A DNA stretch of 64,000 nt from Bacillus norwichensis (GCF_014836955.1 NZ_JACSPV010000017.1:1-64000); one strand, 5' to 3'. Positions 46,527 to 57,102 are shown, counted from the first letter of the stretch. Program-made: numbers and translations. Notes: generated by a model from the sequence alone, not told the origin.

Positions 46527-48320
46527 ATGAGTACAGGATTACTTGCCATTTTGTCTCTCTTGCCCATTATTGCCGTAGGTGTATTTCTTGTTGGTCTCAG
46601 ATGGCCCGCGAGCAGGGCGATGCCTATTTCCTATGTTTTAGCTGTTGTACTAGCGCTGTTTGTCTGGAAGGTCCCAGAGTTGAATGTCGCGGCAGCGACC
46701 ATTAATGGTGTCATTGTAGCGATTACGCTTTTGTACATTATTTTTGGAGCCATTTTACTGTTAAATACTTTACAAGAAAGCGGCGGAATGAGAACGATCC
46801 GCCGCGGATTTACGGACATTTCGGAAGACCGAAGAATTCAGGTTATCATTATTGCTTGGCTGTTCGGATCTTTCATTGAAGGTTCCGCAGGATTTGGTAC
46901 TCCCGCTGCAGTGGCGGTTCCTTTGCTTGTAGGTCTGGGTTTCCCGGCAATGGCAGCTGTTGTAGCTGGTATGGTGATACAAAGCACACCGGTTACCTTT
47001 GGGGCAGTTGGTACACCTGTTTTGGTAGGAATTCAATCGGGCCTTTCAGCGGAGCCGAGCATTAGTCATGATTTTCTGCAGCTAGTCACGATGATTGGCG
47101 GAAAAGCTGCCATTTTACACATGATCGCTGGGACATTAATCCCGCTGTTTGTCGTTTCGTTGATGACCAGATTTTTCGGGAAAAACAAATCGTTCACCGA
47201 AGGGCTCAAAGTGTGGAAATTTGCTCTTTTCGCTGCTTTTGCTATGACGATTCCTTATGTACTTGTCGCTAATACGCTCGGACCTGAATTCCCGTCTATG
47301 ACAGGAGGACTAGTTGGCTTACTGATTGTTGTCATGGCTGCGAAGAAAGGCTTCCTTTTACCGCCAAAAGAGGAAACGTGGAATTTTGAAGAGGAATCAA
47401 AGTGGGATCCAGAGTGGACTGGCAAAATCGTTCTAAAAGACATTGCTCACAAAAATGGTTCGATGAGCATGATTAGAGCATGGTTACCCTATGTCCTCGT
47501 GGCTCTCTTCCTAGTATTGACAAGATTGAAGTCACTTCCGTTACTGGAATGGACCCAGTCATGGACGATCGCTTTTGAAAACATGTTTGATTCAGGAATA
47601 ACAGCCAGCTTTCAACCGCTTTACTCACCTGGTACTATTTTTATTGTAGTTTCTGTCATAACATTCTTTTTACATGGAATGAATGGGAACGCATATAAAA
47701 GGGCCTGGGCACAATCGGGTAAAACCGCATTGGCTGCATCTACGGCACTCATTTTTACTGTACCAATGGTGCAGGTGTTTTTAAATACCGGCGGAGGCGC
47801 TGCTGGATATGAGAGAATGCCAATTGAACTGGCCCATGGTGTTGCGGCAATTGCGGGTGAGTTCTGGCCGTTTTTTGCTACTTTCATCGGAGGTCTCGGT
47901 GCATTTATTGCAGGAAGCAATACAGTCAGCAACATGATGTTCTCTCTTTTCCAATACGATGTTGGTTCTCAAATTGGAGTGGATCCTAGCTGGATTGTCG
48001 CATTGCAATCAGTAGGCGGAGCAGCTGGAAATATGATTTGCGTCCATAATGTTGTGGCAGCATCGGCGGTTGTCGGACTCCTTGGAAAAGAAGGGACTGT
48101 TATCCGAAAAACACTATTTCCCTTTGCTTATTATGCCTTGTTCACTGGAGCAATCGGCTACTCAATTGTCTGGTACTCCCAGAAAGGGATATTGAATCTA
48201 GGCTCTATTATTGCCTTGATTATCGTATTTGCTGCGATCTATATAATTGCTACAAATAAAAAACGGGCAAGCAAGGTCGAAATGCCTGTTTCAACCGATC
48301 CATTTAAAAACGTAAAATAA
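46527..48320 (+). CDS. lctP: LctP-family lactate/glycolate permease
   Basis: 597 residues with at least 13 hydrophobic segments. LctP family blocks are visible: [20 protein letters not shown], the second [15 protein letters not shown], and [20 protein letters not shown] late in the protein. The family (TC 2.A.14) includes LldP and GlcA, which import lactate or glycolate with protons. AAAGGGGAAAG precedes the ATG. Lying next to glcEFD on the same strand, it probably brings in glycolate or lactate for that oxidase. The repeat-filled gap of 450 bases suggests a separate promoter. Confidence 0.92.
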   Translation: MSTGLLAILSLLPIIAVGVFLVGLRWPASRAMPISYVLAVVLALFVWKVPELNVAAATINGVIVAITLLYIIFGAILLLNTLQESGGMRTIRRGFTDISEDRRIQVIIIAWLFGSFIEGSAGFGTPAAVAVPLLVGLGFPAMAAVVAGMVIQSTPVTFGAVGTPVLVGIQSGLSAEPSISHDFLQLVTMIGGKAAILHMIAGTLIPLFVVSLMTRFFGKNKSFTEGLKVWKFALFAAFAMTIPYVLVANTLGPEFPSMTGGLVGLLIVVMAAKKGFLLPPKEETWNFEEESKWDPEWTGKIVLKDIAHKNGSMSMIRAWLPYVLVALFLVLTRLKSLPLLEWTQSWTIAFENMFDSGITASFQPLYSPGTIFIVVSVITFFLHGMNGNAYKRAWAQSGKTALAASTALIFTVPMVQVFLNTGGGAAGYERMPIELAHGVAAIAGEFWPFFATFIGGLGAFIAGSNTVSNMMFSLFQYDVGSQIGVDPSWIVALQSVGGAAGNMICVHNVVAASAVVGLLGKEGTVIRKTLFPFAYYALFTGAIGYSIVWYSQKGILNLGSIIALIIVFAAIYIIATNKKRASKVEMPVSTDPFKNVK

Positions 48321-48325
48321 AAGAG

Positions 48326-48362
48326 AAAGCATTCGCCTGGATTGATTGGGCGAATGCTTTTT
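48326..48362 (+). terminator. Terminator after lctP
   Basis: AAAGCATTCGCC (48326-48337) pairs with GGCGAATGCTTT (48349-48360), followed by TT. Confidence 0.8.
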
Positions 48363-48377
48363 CAAGCTTGCTTTTCA

Positions 48378-48426
48378 TTGACCATACTGGTCTATTTTTG
48401 TTATATTTGTATCGACCACTTTGGTC
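48378..48426 (+). promoter_or_regulatory. Promoter with two TetR-type operators
   Basis: TTGACC and TTATAT with 17 bases between make a sigma-A promoter at about 48378-48406. Operator 1, GACCA-TAC-TGGTC (48380-48392), overlaps the -35. Operator 2, GACCA-CTT-TGGTC (48414-48426), lies just past the -10. The identical half-sites suggest autorepression by the TetR protein encoded next. Confidence 0.75.
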
Positions 48427-48461
48427 TAGAAGTTGTTTTCCAGAATAAAATCATAAAAGGG

Positions 48462-49091
48462 GTGGATGAAATTACAGAGACCTTTCAAAAAGTTGAAGAA
48501 GATAAACGAAATCGTATTATCAAAGCAGCCCTTCAAGAGTTTGCGGATAATGGATATGAACAGGCATCAACGAACCGGATCGTCAAAGCTGCGGAAATAG
48601 GCAAGGGGATGCTCTTTTATTATTTCAAGAATAAGGAGACTCTATTTCAATATTTGGCTAAATATAGCTGTGACATCATTATGGATGATTATTTTAGCCA
48701 GATAGAACCTAATCCCGATTTTCTGGAAAGACTTAGAAAAGCTGCAAAGGTGAAAATGAAGGCTTACACCGAGTATCCTGAAGTGTTTAACTTTATGGGG
48801 AATATCCTGCTTTCCGGTAAGCATGAATTGCCAGCAGACATAAATGAGAAAATCGAAAAATTAAAACAAACGGGTTACGCATTGATGTATAACAATATTA
48901 ATACTTCTTTGTTTCGAAGGGATGTTGATGTAAACAAGGCCTTTCAACTGATTAGGTGGTCCATAGAGGGCTATGAGAATGATCTGATCGGAAGGTTACA
49001 AGGAAAAAAGTTTTCTTCTGTTCAATTTGATCCGTATTGGGATGAATTTTACGAGTATTTGGATATTTTAAGAAAACTGTACTATCAATAG
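48462..49091 (+). CDS. TetR/AcrR family regulator of the ABC exporter
   Basis: About 209 residues. The DNA-binding domain reads KRNRIIKAALQEFADNGYEQ then STNRIVKAAEIGKGMLFYYFKNKETLF. The rest is helical. The start is uncertain: GTG 48462 (AAAAGGGGTGGATG) has its ribosome site almost touching. The frame extends upstream through the operators to 48342, which cannot be coding if the promoter is right; an ATT start at 48471 is conceivable. It should repress its own promoter and the two downstream transporter genes, which follow after 9 bases. Confidence 0.85.
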   Translation: MDEITETFQKVEEDKRNRIIKAALQEFADNGYEQASTNRIVKAAEIGKGMLFYYFKNKETLFQYLAKYSCDIIMDDYFSQIEPNPDFLERLRKAAKVKMKAYTEYPEVFNFMGNILLSGKHELPADINEKIEKLKQTGYALMYNNINTSLFRRDVDVNKAFQLIRWSIEGYENDLIGRLQGKKFSSVQFDPYWDEFYEYLDILRKLYYQ

Positions 49092-49100
49092 AGAGGATGA

Positions 49101-50009
49101 GTGGATGTGCCCCTGCTAGAAACGGTTAATCTTACCAAGAGATTTGGCAAATTTACCGCATTGGATCAAGTCAACTTGAAAGTAGAAAAAGGAGAGATTT
49201 TCGGTTTCATAGGTCCGAATGGAGCAGGAAAATCAACAACCATTCGCGTACTGTTGGGAGTTTTGAAAGCAACCAATGGTGAAGCCAGGATATTTGGAAA
49301 GGACGTATGGAAAGCAGCGGTTGATATCCATCGACATTTAGCTTATGTTCCGGGTGATGTCCATCTTTGGCCAAATTTGACAGGCGGTGAGGTAATTGAT
49401 TTATTAATCAAACTTAAAGGGGCAAATGATCGGAATAAGCGAGAACAATTGATTGAAATGTTTCATTTGGACCCGTCAAAAAAATGTGGGACGTACTCTA
49501 AAGGAAACCGACAGAAGGTCGCATTGATTGCAGCTTTTTCTTCTGATGCTGATCTTTATATTTTAGATGAACCAACATCAGGTCTTGACCCTTTAATGGA
49601 GAATGTTTTTCAGGAATGTGTATTAGAGGCGAAAAAGGAGGGAAAGAGCGTCCTTCTATCCAGTCATATTTTATCCGAAGTGGAGAAATTGTGTGATAGG
49701 GTCGGGATCATCCGCCAAGGTAAAATTATTGAGACAGGAACACTACGAGAGCTTCGTCATTTAACTCGGAACCATATTTATGTGGAAACGCTACAGCCGA
49801 TTAAATCATTAGATCGCTTGGAAGGAGTGCACCAGATCGAGACAAAAGATGACGGGGTGACGTTTCAGGTGGATATGGAGAGCTTGGATAGTGCCATTAA
49901 ACATGTCAGTCAATTTGGTATATTAAAATTGGAAAGTTTTCCTCCTACATTGGAAGATTTATTTTTGCGTCATTATGCACATGATCAAAAGGGTGGAGGA
50001 GATTCCTAA
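49101..50009 (+). CDS. ABC transporter ATP-binding protein (drug exporter type)
   Basis: 302 residues. Walker A GPNGAGKST at 38-46, signature TYSKGNRQKV from about 131 (a YSKGN form seen in ABC-2 exporters instead of LSGGQ), Walker B LYILDEPTSGLD at about 152, H-loop LLSSHILSEVE. A C-terminal regulatory tail of about 80 residues follows. The start is GTG 49101 with GAGAGGATGA upstream. Its stop overlaps the permease ATG (TAATG). It should energise the 533-residue permease. Confidence 0.9.
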   Translation: MDVPLLETVNLTKRFGKFTALDQVNLKVEKGEIFGFIGPNGAGKSTTIRVLLGVLKATNGEARIFGKDVWKAAVDIHRHLAYVPGDVHLWPNLTGGEVIDLLIKLKGANDRNKREQLIEMFHLDPSKKCGTYSKGNRQKVALIAAFSSDADLYILDEPTSGLDPLMENVFQECVLEAKKEGKSVLLSSHILSEVEKLCDRVGIIRQGKIIETGTLRELRHLTRNHIYVETLQPIKSLDRLEGVHQIETKDDGVTFQVDMESLDSAIKHVSQFGILKLESFPPTLEDLFLRHYAHDQKGGGDS

Positions 50010-51610
50010 TGGATAGCGGAAACGCATTTTCAAGAGCTAGTCTCCTCTTTTGCTTCAAACTCAGGACAGATCGATTAAAAATTGTGCTTTGGATTGCTGG
50101 AATCACTTTTTTTACACTGATGGTTCCGGTCGCCTTTTCTGATTTATATGCCACGCAGCAGGAAAGGGATATTATGGCCCAAACAATGAGAAATCCCGCA
50201 ATGACCGCTATGGTGGGACATGGACAGCTGGACCGCTATACGATTGGTGCGATGACGGCTCATCAAATGCTGCTTTTAACTGCGGTTGCGGTAGCCATCA
50301 TGAATATCCTCCTGATGGTTCGTCATACTAGAGGCGAAGAAGAAGAGGGACGGATAGAAGTAATTCGCTCATTACCAGTGGGCAGACTGGCAAATTTGAA
50401 TGCGTCATGCCTTGTATTATTTTCGGTGAATCTTGCTTTAGCGTTAATTACAGGTTTTGGATTATACGTATTAGGAATAGACAGTATGAACTTTCAAGGC
50501 TCCCTTTTATATGGATTTGTCTTGGGAGGAGCTGGACTAATTTTCGCAGGTATTGCCGCTTTTTTTGCTCAGCTTTTTGAAAGTGCACGGAGTGCGACTG
50601 GACTCTCCATCTCTTTTTTAATCTTCTCCTATCTTGTGCGTGCCTTTGGTGATGTTGGGAATGAAACGATTTCATGGTTTTCGCCACTGGGATGGGTTAC
50701 TGGTGCACAGGTTTACTCTGGGAATAAGTGGTGGCCTTTATTGATATCTGTTGGCGCATCCCTCATGCTGTTTGCTGCTGCCAATTATTTAAACGCTGTT
50801 CGAGATTTAGAAGCCGGTTTTTTCACTGCAAAGCCTGGCAGAAAAAATGCTTCTGTTTTTCTACAAGGCACTCTGGGGCTTGCCTGGAGACTTCAACGAA
50901 CAGGGACGATCGCATGGGCTATCGGGATGCTGGTTCTCGGCCTTTCTTATGGTTCTGTTCTGGGGGATTTGGAAGCTTTTTTTACAGGTAATGAAATGCT
51001 GGAACAGTTGCTTTCAGTCAAGGAAGGTTACTCGTTAACAGAGCAGTTTATCCCGAAATTAATGGTTGTAATGGCCTTGTTGGCGACCGTTTCTCCTCTA
51101 ATAAGCATGAATAAGCTTTATAGGGAAGAGAAAAAGCAGCGGGCAGATCATATATTGGGAAGGGCTGTGTCCCGAATCAGGCTTATGGGAAGCTATTTAT
51201 TTTTATCTGCTGTAAACGCATTTGTTATGATTTCCTTTGCAGCACTGGGGCTGTGGGCTGCAGGAACTGCTGTCATGGATGATGGCATTTCGCTGACATC
51301 CATTTATGGTGCAGCCATGGCTTATTATCCGGCCATGTTGGTCATGATTAGTATTGCTGTTTTACTTATTGGCCTTGTGCCTAAAATCAGCAGTTTTATC
51401 TGGTTATACGTATTATATTCATTCGTTGCACTTTATTTGGGCGGCTTATTCCAATTCCCAAATTGGGTTAGCAAGCTTTCGCCATATGGGTATATTCCAA
51501 ATCTACCGATTGAGGATGCAAGCATGACGGCACTTTCCTTACTGCTGGTGGCCGCTTTGGTTATAACAGCATTAGGCTTTATTGCCTACAATAAGCGTGA
51601 TATATATTGA
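50009..51610 (+). CDS. ABC-2 type exporter permease
   Basis: 533 residues with about 12 membrane helices in two similar halves. Each half has a large loop after its first helix (SDLYATQQERDIMAQTMRNP in the first). It resembles the polyketide-antibiotic exporter permeases, such as the TnrB2 type. The EEEEGRIEVIRSLPVGR segment between helices is a marker of that group and recurs in the second half as EEKKQRADHILGRAVSR. The substrate is probably a hydrophobic toxin or lipid. GGTGGAGGA precedes the ATG. A terminator at 51630 ends the operon. Confidence 0.85.
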   Translation: MDSGNAFSRASLLFCFKLRTDRLKIVLWIAGITFFTLMVPVAFSDLYATQQERDIMAQTMRNPAMTAMVGHGQLDRYTIGAMTAHQMLLLTAVAVAIMNILLMVRHTRGEEEEGRIEVIRSLPVGRLANLNASCLVLFSVNLALALITGFGLYVLGIDSMNFQGSLLYGFVLGGAGLIFAGIAAFFAQLFESARSATGLSISFLIFSYLVRAFGDVGNETISWFSPLGWVTGAQVYSGNKWWPLLISVGASLMLFAAANYLNAVRDLEAGFFTAKPGRKNASVFLQGTLGLAWRLQRTGTIAWAIGMLVLGLSYGSVLGDLEAFFTGNEMLEQLLSVKEGYSLTEQFIPKLMVVMALLATVSPLISMNKLYREEKKQRADHILGRAVSRIRLMGSYLFLSAVNAFVMISFAALGLWAAGTAVMDDGISLTSIYGAAMAYYPAMLVMISIAVLLIGLVPKISSFIWLYVLYSFVALYLGGLFQFPNWVSKLSPYGYIPNLPIEDASMTALSLLLVAALVITALGFIAYNKRDIY

Positions 51611-51629
51611 AACAAATGAAAATCCATTA

Positions 51630-51668
51630 AGCATTCGCTAGATATCTCTGGCGGATGCTTTTATTTTC
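51630..51668 (+). terminator. Terminator after the ABC-2 permease
   Basis: AGCATTCGC (51630-51638) pairs with GCGGATGCT (51651-51659), followed by TTTTATTTT. Confidence 0.75.
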
Positions 51669-51935
51669 GAATAAAAATATTACTTGTTATGGAAAAAGTT
51701 TATTCAACGGAAGCTTTAGCTTTGTCCAAGCTACGCCGTACAGGACGTACAAGTAAGAGAAGCGGCAGGACGTCGCGTTCTGAGCCAGCCGGCGTACAGG
51801 ACCTACCTAGTGACAGGGTGTTACGGCCAGCGCATTGCTCCGTGCTTCTCTATGGTGGCTAAAAGAAGTGCCTCCTCGATAATCGGCTTGTTTGTCCACG
51901 CTGACTAAGGCGCTTGCGCTTTTCTTATTTCTAAT
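51668..51935 (+). repeat. Family-2 repeat, copy C
   Basis: AAAATATTACTTGTTATGGA, CTTTAGCTTTGTCCAAGCTAC, the exact core ACGTCGCGTTCTGAGCC, and a tail CTGACTAAGGCGCTTGCGC followed by TTTTCTTATT. It is the sister of 36428-36765. The tail hairpin and T-run could also terminate transcription. It fills the gap before prfC. Confidence 0.65.
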
Positions 51936-52007
51936 CAAAGGATGATTGCAATTCGGCTCTTGTAGGAATAAGATTAAAAAGAGATTGTAATGAAAGGATT
52001 TATGTGA

Positions 52008-53585
52008 ATGGCAAACGATTTGGCAAAAGAAGTGAATTCCAGAAGAACCTTTGCAATTATTTCCCACCCTGATGCAGGAAAAACGACTTTGACTGAAAAG
52101 CTCCTTTTATTTGGCGGAGCCATCCGGGATGCTGGGACAGTAAAAGGGAAGAAAACAGGAAAATATGCAACATCTGATTGGATGGAAATTGAAAAGCAGC
52201 GCGGCATTTCCGTAACGTCGTCCGTCATGCAGTTTCAATACGATGATTTCTGGATTAATATACTCGATACACCGGGGCACCAGGATTTCAGTGAAGATAC
52301 GTATAGAACCTTGATGGCAGTAGACAGTGCCGTTATGATTATTGACTCGGCAAAAGGGATAGAAGAACAAACATTAAAACTGTTCAAGGTTTGTAAGATG
52401 CGTGGAATTCCGATTTTTACATTTATTAATAAACTAGACAGGCAGGGGAGGCCGCCTCTTGAACTTCTTGCAGAAATAGAAGAGGTACTGGATATCGAAA
52501 CATATCCGATGAACTGGCCAATCGGAATGGGAAAAGAATTTTACGGCATTTATGACCGTTATTATAAAAGAATCGAACAGTTCCGGACTGACGATGAGAG
52601 TCGCTATCTTCCGTTGGATGAAGACGGTGAGGTCATTGGAGAACATCCGATTAAACAAACCGGACTATACGATCAGGCACTTGAAGAAGTCTTACTTTTA
52701 AATGAGGCGGGAAATGAATTTTCTATTGAAAAGCTCAATGAGGGTGAGATGACACCTGTATTTTTCGGCAGTGCGTTGACAACGTTCGGAGTACAGACAT
52801 TTTTGGAAACGTATTTGAAATTTGCTCCTGCTCCGCAATCAAGAAATTCAAGCCTAGGTGAAATCGACCCAGCCTCAGAGGGTTTTTCCGGATTTGTTTT
52901 TAAAATTCAGGCGAATATGAACCCGGCCCACCGCGACCGCATTGCTTTTGTTCGAATTTGTTCCGGTGAATTTGAAAGAGGGATGTCTGTCACTCTTGCA
53001 AGGACAGGGAAACAATTTAAATTATCTCAGTCCACACAGTTTTTGGCTGATGATAGAAGTACAGTCAATAAAGCAGTGAGCGGGGACATTATCGGTCTTT
53101 ACGATACAGGAACGTATCAGATTGGCGATTCGATTGCCGAAGGCAAGAAAATTATCCAATATGAGAAACTCCCTCAATTTACACCTGAGTTATTTGTTAA
53201 AGTTACGGCCAAGAACGTCATGAAACAAAAAAGCTTCCATAAAGGCATCCATCAGCTTGTTCAGGAAGGAGCAGTCCAATTATTCAAGACCTATCGAATG
53301 GAAGATTATATTCTTGGTGCTGTTGGTCAGCTCCAATTTGAAGTATTTGTCCATAGAATGAAAAATGAATACAATTCGGACGTCATCATGGAGCCTATGG
53401 GCTCGAAGATTGCAAGGTGGGTAGAAGACAATCAGATAGATGAAGCATTGTCCAGCCAGCGAAGCCTGCTGGTAAAAGACAGATTCGACCAACCGGTCTT
53501 TCTGTTTGAAAACGACTTTGCTTTGCGCTGGTTCATGGATAAAAATCCATCTATCAAGCTGCGGGACCCAATGGAAATTGATTGA
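52008..53585 (+). CDS. prfC: Peptide chain release factor 3 (RF3)
   Basis: 525 residues, a translational GTPase. P-loop [13 protein letters not shown], switch region [16 protein letters not shown]3 DTPGHQDF, G4 NKLDR, then the beta-barrel and RF3 C-terminal domain ([19 protein letters not shown]). RF3 removes RF1/RF2 from the ribosome after termination, using GTP. The length and the RF3-type YTRT-equivalent segment ([18 protein letters not shown]) separate it from EF-G and TetM. AAAGGATT precedes the ATG. It appears monocistronic and has its own terminator. prfC is not universal in Bacillaceae. Confidence 0.94.
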   Translation: MANDLAKEVNSRRTFAIISHPDAGKTTLTEKLLLFGGAIRDAGTVKGKKTGKYATSDWMEIEKQRGISVTSSVMQFQYDDFWINILDTPGHQDFSEDTYRTLMAVDSAVMIIDSAKGIEEQTLKLFKVCKMRGIPIFTFINKLDRQGRPPLELLAEIEEVLDIETYPMNWPIGMGKEFYGIYDRYYKRIEQFRTDDESRYLPLDEDGEVIGEHPIKQTGLYDQALEEVLLLNEAGNEFSIEKLNEGEMTPVFFGSALTTFGVQTFLETYLKFAPAPQSRNSSLGEIDPASEGFSGFVFKIQANMNPAHRDRIAFVRICSGEFERGMSVTLARTGKQFKLSQSTQFLADDRSTVNKAVSGDIIGLYDTGTYQIGDSIAEGKKIIQYEKLPQFTPELFVKVTAKNVMKQKSFHKGIHQLVQEGAVQLFKTYRMEDYILGAVGQLQFEVFVHRMKNEYNSDVIMEPMGSKIARWVEDNQIDEALSSQRSLLVKDRFDQPVFLFENDFALRWFMDKNPSIKLRDPMEID

Positions 53586-53601
53586 TGTTTTTTTAAAAAA
53601 A

Positions 53602-53628
53602 GGGGTGCTCAAGTGGGCATCTTTTTTA
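53602..53628 (+). terminator. Terminator after prfC
   Basis: GGTGCTC (53604-53610), loop AAGT, GGGCATC (53615-53621), then TTTTTT. Confidence 0.75.
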
Positions 53629-53750
53629 TGTGAATGTTTGACAAGTTGATGAAAACAATCAAATGCTTGCCAGGAAGCATAAATTCGAAATGTAAAACTG
53701 TTATAATTAACAGTTAGTAAAACGTTCTATATCCGAAAGGAGATTCGTTC

Positions 53751-56700
53751 GTGAACTTAAGCCATTTTGCCATCAGGCGACCTGTTTTTACCATTGTGAC
53801 CATGTTTCTCGTTATCATCCTAGGCATCGTGTCATTGTTGAAAATTCCGCTTAAATTAATCCCGGAAATCAATCCTCCAATCGCAGTTGTTGTGACTACT
53901 TATGATGGGGCAAGCCCGACTGAAGTAGTTGAAAAGATCTCAAAGCCATTGGAGGCGAATTTGTCAACATTGCCAGGGATCAAAAACGTTCAGTCTTTTT
54001 CTGAAGAAGGCTCGAACTTAATGGTTCTTGAGTTCACATGGTCTACTCAGATTAGTGATGTTCAGAATGATATTTTGCAGAGAATTGATCAAACTTCTGT
54101 TCCTTCTGATGCATCTAAACCAAGATTATTGAAATTTGACCCTTCGCAATTCCCGGTCATACAACTATCGCTGAAGTCCGATACGGATGAAGAATCATTG
54201 CGGAAACTAGCGGATCAATTAACCACTGAGCTCACAAGAGTTGAAGGGGTAGCGAACGTCAATGTAACAGGGAAACTGATAGAAGAGATCAATATCACTC
54301 TCGATCAGTCTAAATTAAAACAGTACAACCTAGCACAATCTGATATCGTCAATCTGATTCAGGCGAATAATATTTCTATGCCTGGAGAAACCGTCTTAAC
54401 TGACGGAAAGGAATTAACAACAAGGATTGTCAGTTCACTGCATTCAGCCAAGGAAATTGAAAAGTTAGTGATCACAGTTAATCCACGAACCGGTGATAAA
54501 ATCAGAATTCGCGACGTTGCAGACGTGAAACAGCAGAAGCAAGATGAAAGAATGATCACCAGAACAAATGAGCTCCCTTCTGTCCTCCTCAGTGTTTTAC
54601 AAGAATCTGATGCGAATACTGCCAACGTATCCAAAGGATTTCAAAAAGAATTAAAAGTATTGTTAAAGAAGGACCAGTTTAAGGACATTGAAGCGGATGT
54701 TTTATTTGATCAGGGTGACTATATCCGCATGGCAATTAGCAATATTGCTTCTTCACTTGTGATAGGGGGAGCGCTGGCCATGCTTGTCCTGTTCCTATTT
54801 TTAAGGAATATAAAAAGCCCTCTCATTATCGGTATTGCGATTCCGTACTCTGTTATTGTCACATTTGTCCTGATGTTTTTTGCAGATTTCGCATTGAATA
54901 TTATGACACTCGGAGCCCTTGCTCTTGGAATCGGGATGCTGGTCGATAATGCCATTGTCGTCATTGAAAATATTTATAGGCATCTGTCCATGGGAAAAGA
55001 TCCGAAGATGGCTGCAAGAGATGGGGCAAAAGAGGTTGCAGGCGCTATCACAGCTTCAACTTTGACAACTGTTGCTGTGTTCCTGCCGGTCGTTTTCATT
55101 AGCGGTCTTCTTGGTCAGCTGTTCAAGGAATTCGCTTTTACTATTTCATTCAGCCTGTTTGCTTCATTATTTGTGGCATTAACGGTTATTCCGCTGTTTG
55201 CCAGCAGATGGCTGAAAGTTCCGCCTGGCAATTATGAGGCAAGAAGGCGTAGATCCAAGTCGTTGAATTCTCTTGATAGAGCCGTTCGCTGGTCTTTGAG
55301 ACACCGTTTTTTCGTTTTGTTCACTTCACTACTGTTATTCGTTGGAGGCGGGCTTGGGTTATTCACGGTCGGTATGCAATTCCTACCGCCGACAGATGAA
55401 GGATTCTTCAGTATCAATCTCGAGTTGGAGAACGGTTCATCCCTTTCCGAAACGGGAAAAGTCGTTGAAGCCATAGAAAGTGAATTGAAAGATGAGAAAA
55501 TCGTTGATACGTTTGTCAGTCTAATAGGTTCTACTCAAGAATCATCATTCCAGGGCACATCCAAAAGCAATACCGCCGAGATGTATATTAAATTAAAGCC
55601 TTTAGATAAAAGGGACAAGTCTGTATTTGAGTTTGTTGATGACTTAAAACCGAGACTGGAAGAGAAGGTTGAGGATATTAAAAAAGGAACATCGATTAGA
55701 TTCAATGTGGATGCGGCTTCAGGTATTGCACCTCAGACATTAACATTCAATGTTGGGGATACGAATGCATCCAGACTTGGTGAAAGCTCTGAGAAAATTT
55801 ATGATGCGCTTCAGAGGTTGAATCATGTGACGGATTTGTCCACTAGTACAAGCGATACCGTCGAAGAGATCCAAATCACTGTTGATAGGGAAAAAGCTTT
55901 TGAAGCGGGGCTTGCACCTGCACAAATTGCCACTGCAGTGAATGATGTGACAAGAGGTGTACAAGCAACACAGATTATTAGCGACAGTTCTGATGTGTAC
56001 GGAGTTTTCGTCGAGTACGATAAAAAAATTACCACAGATATGGACAAACTAAAAACTCTTTTGATTAAAAAGCCTGATGGTGGGTATGTAGAATTAAAGG
56101 ATGTCTCAAAAATTAAAACAGGCAGCGGCCCTGTCGAGATCCAAAGAATCAATCAGCAGGACTCAGTAGAATTTACCTTGAAATATGACACTGAGACGAA
56201 CATTGGAGATATGTCCAAAAAGGTCGAGGAAACCATCGCTGATCTTGATTTACCGGATGAAACGGAGATTACATTTAGCGGAGAGACTGAACTATTGGCA
56301 GACTCAATTGATGATATGATGATGGCTTTTGTACTGGCAATCATTCTAGTTTACATTGTAATGGCAGCGCAATTCGAGTCGTTTAAGTATCCTTTTGTCA
56401 TCATGTTTACTGTACCGCTCATGGTCATTGGGGTAACAATTGGACTCGTCATTGCGAGGATCCCGCTCAGTATACCGGCATTGATCGGAGTCATTATCCT
56501 AGCAGGAATTGTCGTTAACAATGCTATCGTCATTGTTGATTATATCAATCAACGAAAAGCGGCAGGTCTTTCCAGCTACGAAGCTCTCGTTGTGTCTGTC
56601 AAAGACCGGGCTCGTCCTATCCTGATGACTGCTCTGACAACGATTTTGGGACTGGTTCCTCTGGCACTTGGTCTTGGCGAAGGTACAGAAATGAATCAGC

Positions 56701-56831
56701 CTATGGGGGTTGCTGTTATCGGAGGCTTAATCAGCAGTACATTCCTGACACTGTTTGTTATACCGGTTGTGTACAGCCTGTTTGATCCAGAAACAAGGAA
56801 AATGAACACGAAGACGAAAAAGCGTGCATAG
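53751..56831 (+). CDS. swrC: RND family exporter, SwrC-like
   Basis: 1026 residues with the 12-helix RND plan: helix 1 at about 10-30, a large extracytoplasmic loop, helices 2-6 at about 325-480, and the same again in the second half. Motif blocks LGIGMLVDNAIVVIENIYRH (the proton-relay Asp lies in helix 4) and FPVIQLSLKS are present. It resembles B. subtilis SwrC (YerP), which exports surfactin and is needed for swarming. No membrane fusion protein or outer-membrane factor is encoded beside it, as expected in a Gram-positive. The start is GTG 53751 with GAAAGGAGA upstream. The substrate is inferred. Confidence 0.88.
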   Translation: MNLSHFAIRRPVFTIVTMFLVIILGIVSLLKIPLKLIPEINPPIAVVVTTYDGASPTEVVEKISKPLEANLSTLPGIKNVQSFSEEGSNLMVLEFTWSTQISDVQNDILQRIDQTSVPSDASKPRLLKFDPSQFPVIQLSLKSDTDEESLRKLADQLTTELTRVEGVANVNVTGKLIEEINITLDQSKLKQYNLAQSDIVNLIQANNISMPGETVLTDGKELTTRIVSSLHSAKEIEKLVITVNPRTGDKIRIRDVADVKQQKQDERMITRTNELPSVLLSVLQESDANTANVSKGFQKELKVLLKKDQFKDIEADVLFDQGDYIRMAISNIASSLVIGGALAMLVLFLFLRNIKSPLIIGIAIPYSVIVTFVLMFFADFALNIMTLGALALGIGMLVDNAIVVIENIYRHLSMGKDPKMAARDGAKEVAGAITASTLTTVAVFLPVVFISGLLGQLFKEFAFTISFSLFASLFVALTVIPLFASRWLKVPPGNYEARRRRSKSLNSLDRAVRWSLRHRFFVLFTSLLLFVGGGLGLFTVGMQFLPPTDEGFFSINLELENGSSLSETGKVVEAIESELKDEKIVDTFVSLIGSTQESSFQGTSKSNTAEMYIKLKPLDKRDKSVFEFVDDLKPRLEEKVEDIKKGTSIRFNVDAASGIAPQTLTFNVGDTNASRLGESSEKIYDALQRLNHVTDLSTSTSDTVEEIQITVDREKAFEAGLAPAQIATAVNDVTRGVQATQIISDSSDVYGVFVEYDKKITTDMDKLKTLLIKKPDGGYVELKDVSKIKTGSGPVEIQRINQQDSVEFTLKYDTETNIGDMSKKVEETIADLDLPDETEITFSGETELLADSIDDMMMAFVLAIILVYIVMAAQFESFKYPFVIMFTVPLMVIGVTIGLVIARIPLSIPALIGVIILAGIVVNNAIVIVDYINQRKAAGLSSYEALVVSVKDRARPILMTALTTILGLVPLALGLGEGTEMNQPMGVAVIGGLISSTFLTLFVIPVVYSLFDPETRKMNTKTKKRA

Positions 56832-56845
56832 CCTTAAACTTTTTA

Positions 56846-56874
56846 TTGCATTTTAACAGCCTATAAACTATAAT
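56846..56874 (+). promoter_or_regulatory. Sigma-A promoter of the TerC gene
   Basis: TTGCAT (56846-56851), 17 bases, TATAAT (56869-56874). It lies right before the Mn2+ riboswitch. Confidence 0.75.
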
Positions 56875-56903
56875 GAAGTCAACAACATAATGCTTGACTT
56901 ATA

Positions 56904-57041
56904 GTCAAAGGGGAGTAGCATCAAATGAGCTTTTCTTCGCTCATTTGAAACAAAGTCGTCAATTCGTGAAGAAATTCACCGGCTTTGTTGGCATTGAACG
57001 TGTCCAGCAAGACCTTTGCCCATCGGGCAAGGGTCTTTTTT
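56904..57041 (+). ncRNA. yybP-ykoY Mn2+ riboswitch with terminator
   Basis: The class hallmarks are clear: TCAAAGGGGAGTAGC at 56904, a hairpin TCAAATGAGC/GCTCATTTGA, then ACAAAGTCGTCAATTCGTGA, CACCGGCTTTGTTGGCATTGA. The 3' strand merges with a terminator: AAGACCTTTGCCC (57009-57021), loop ATC, GGGCAAGGGTCTT (57025-57037), then a T-run. Known members sense Mn2+ and turn on Mn2+ exporters, including TerC (YkoY) proteins, which is the gene that follows. Confidence 0.93.
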
Positions 57042-57102
57042 GATTTTTTGAAAAAGAAAATGCCGATGGGAATGTTGAACATTTTCGCGGGAGGGGTTTT
57101 TT

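Noticed and set aside
48342-48461. N-terminal hydrophobic extension of the second TetR protein
   Set aside because: It would translate through the lctP terminator and through the promoter and operators, so it is a chance open frame.
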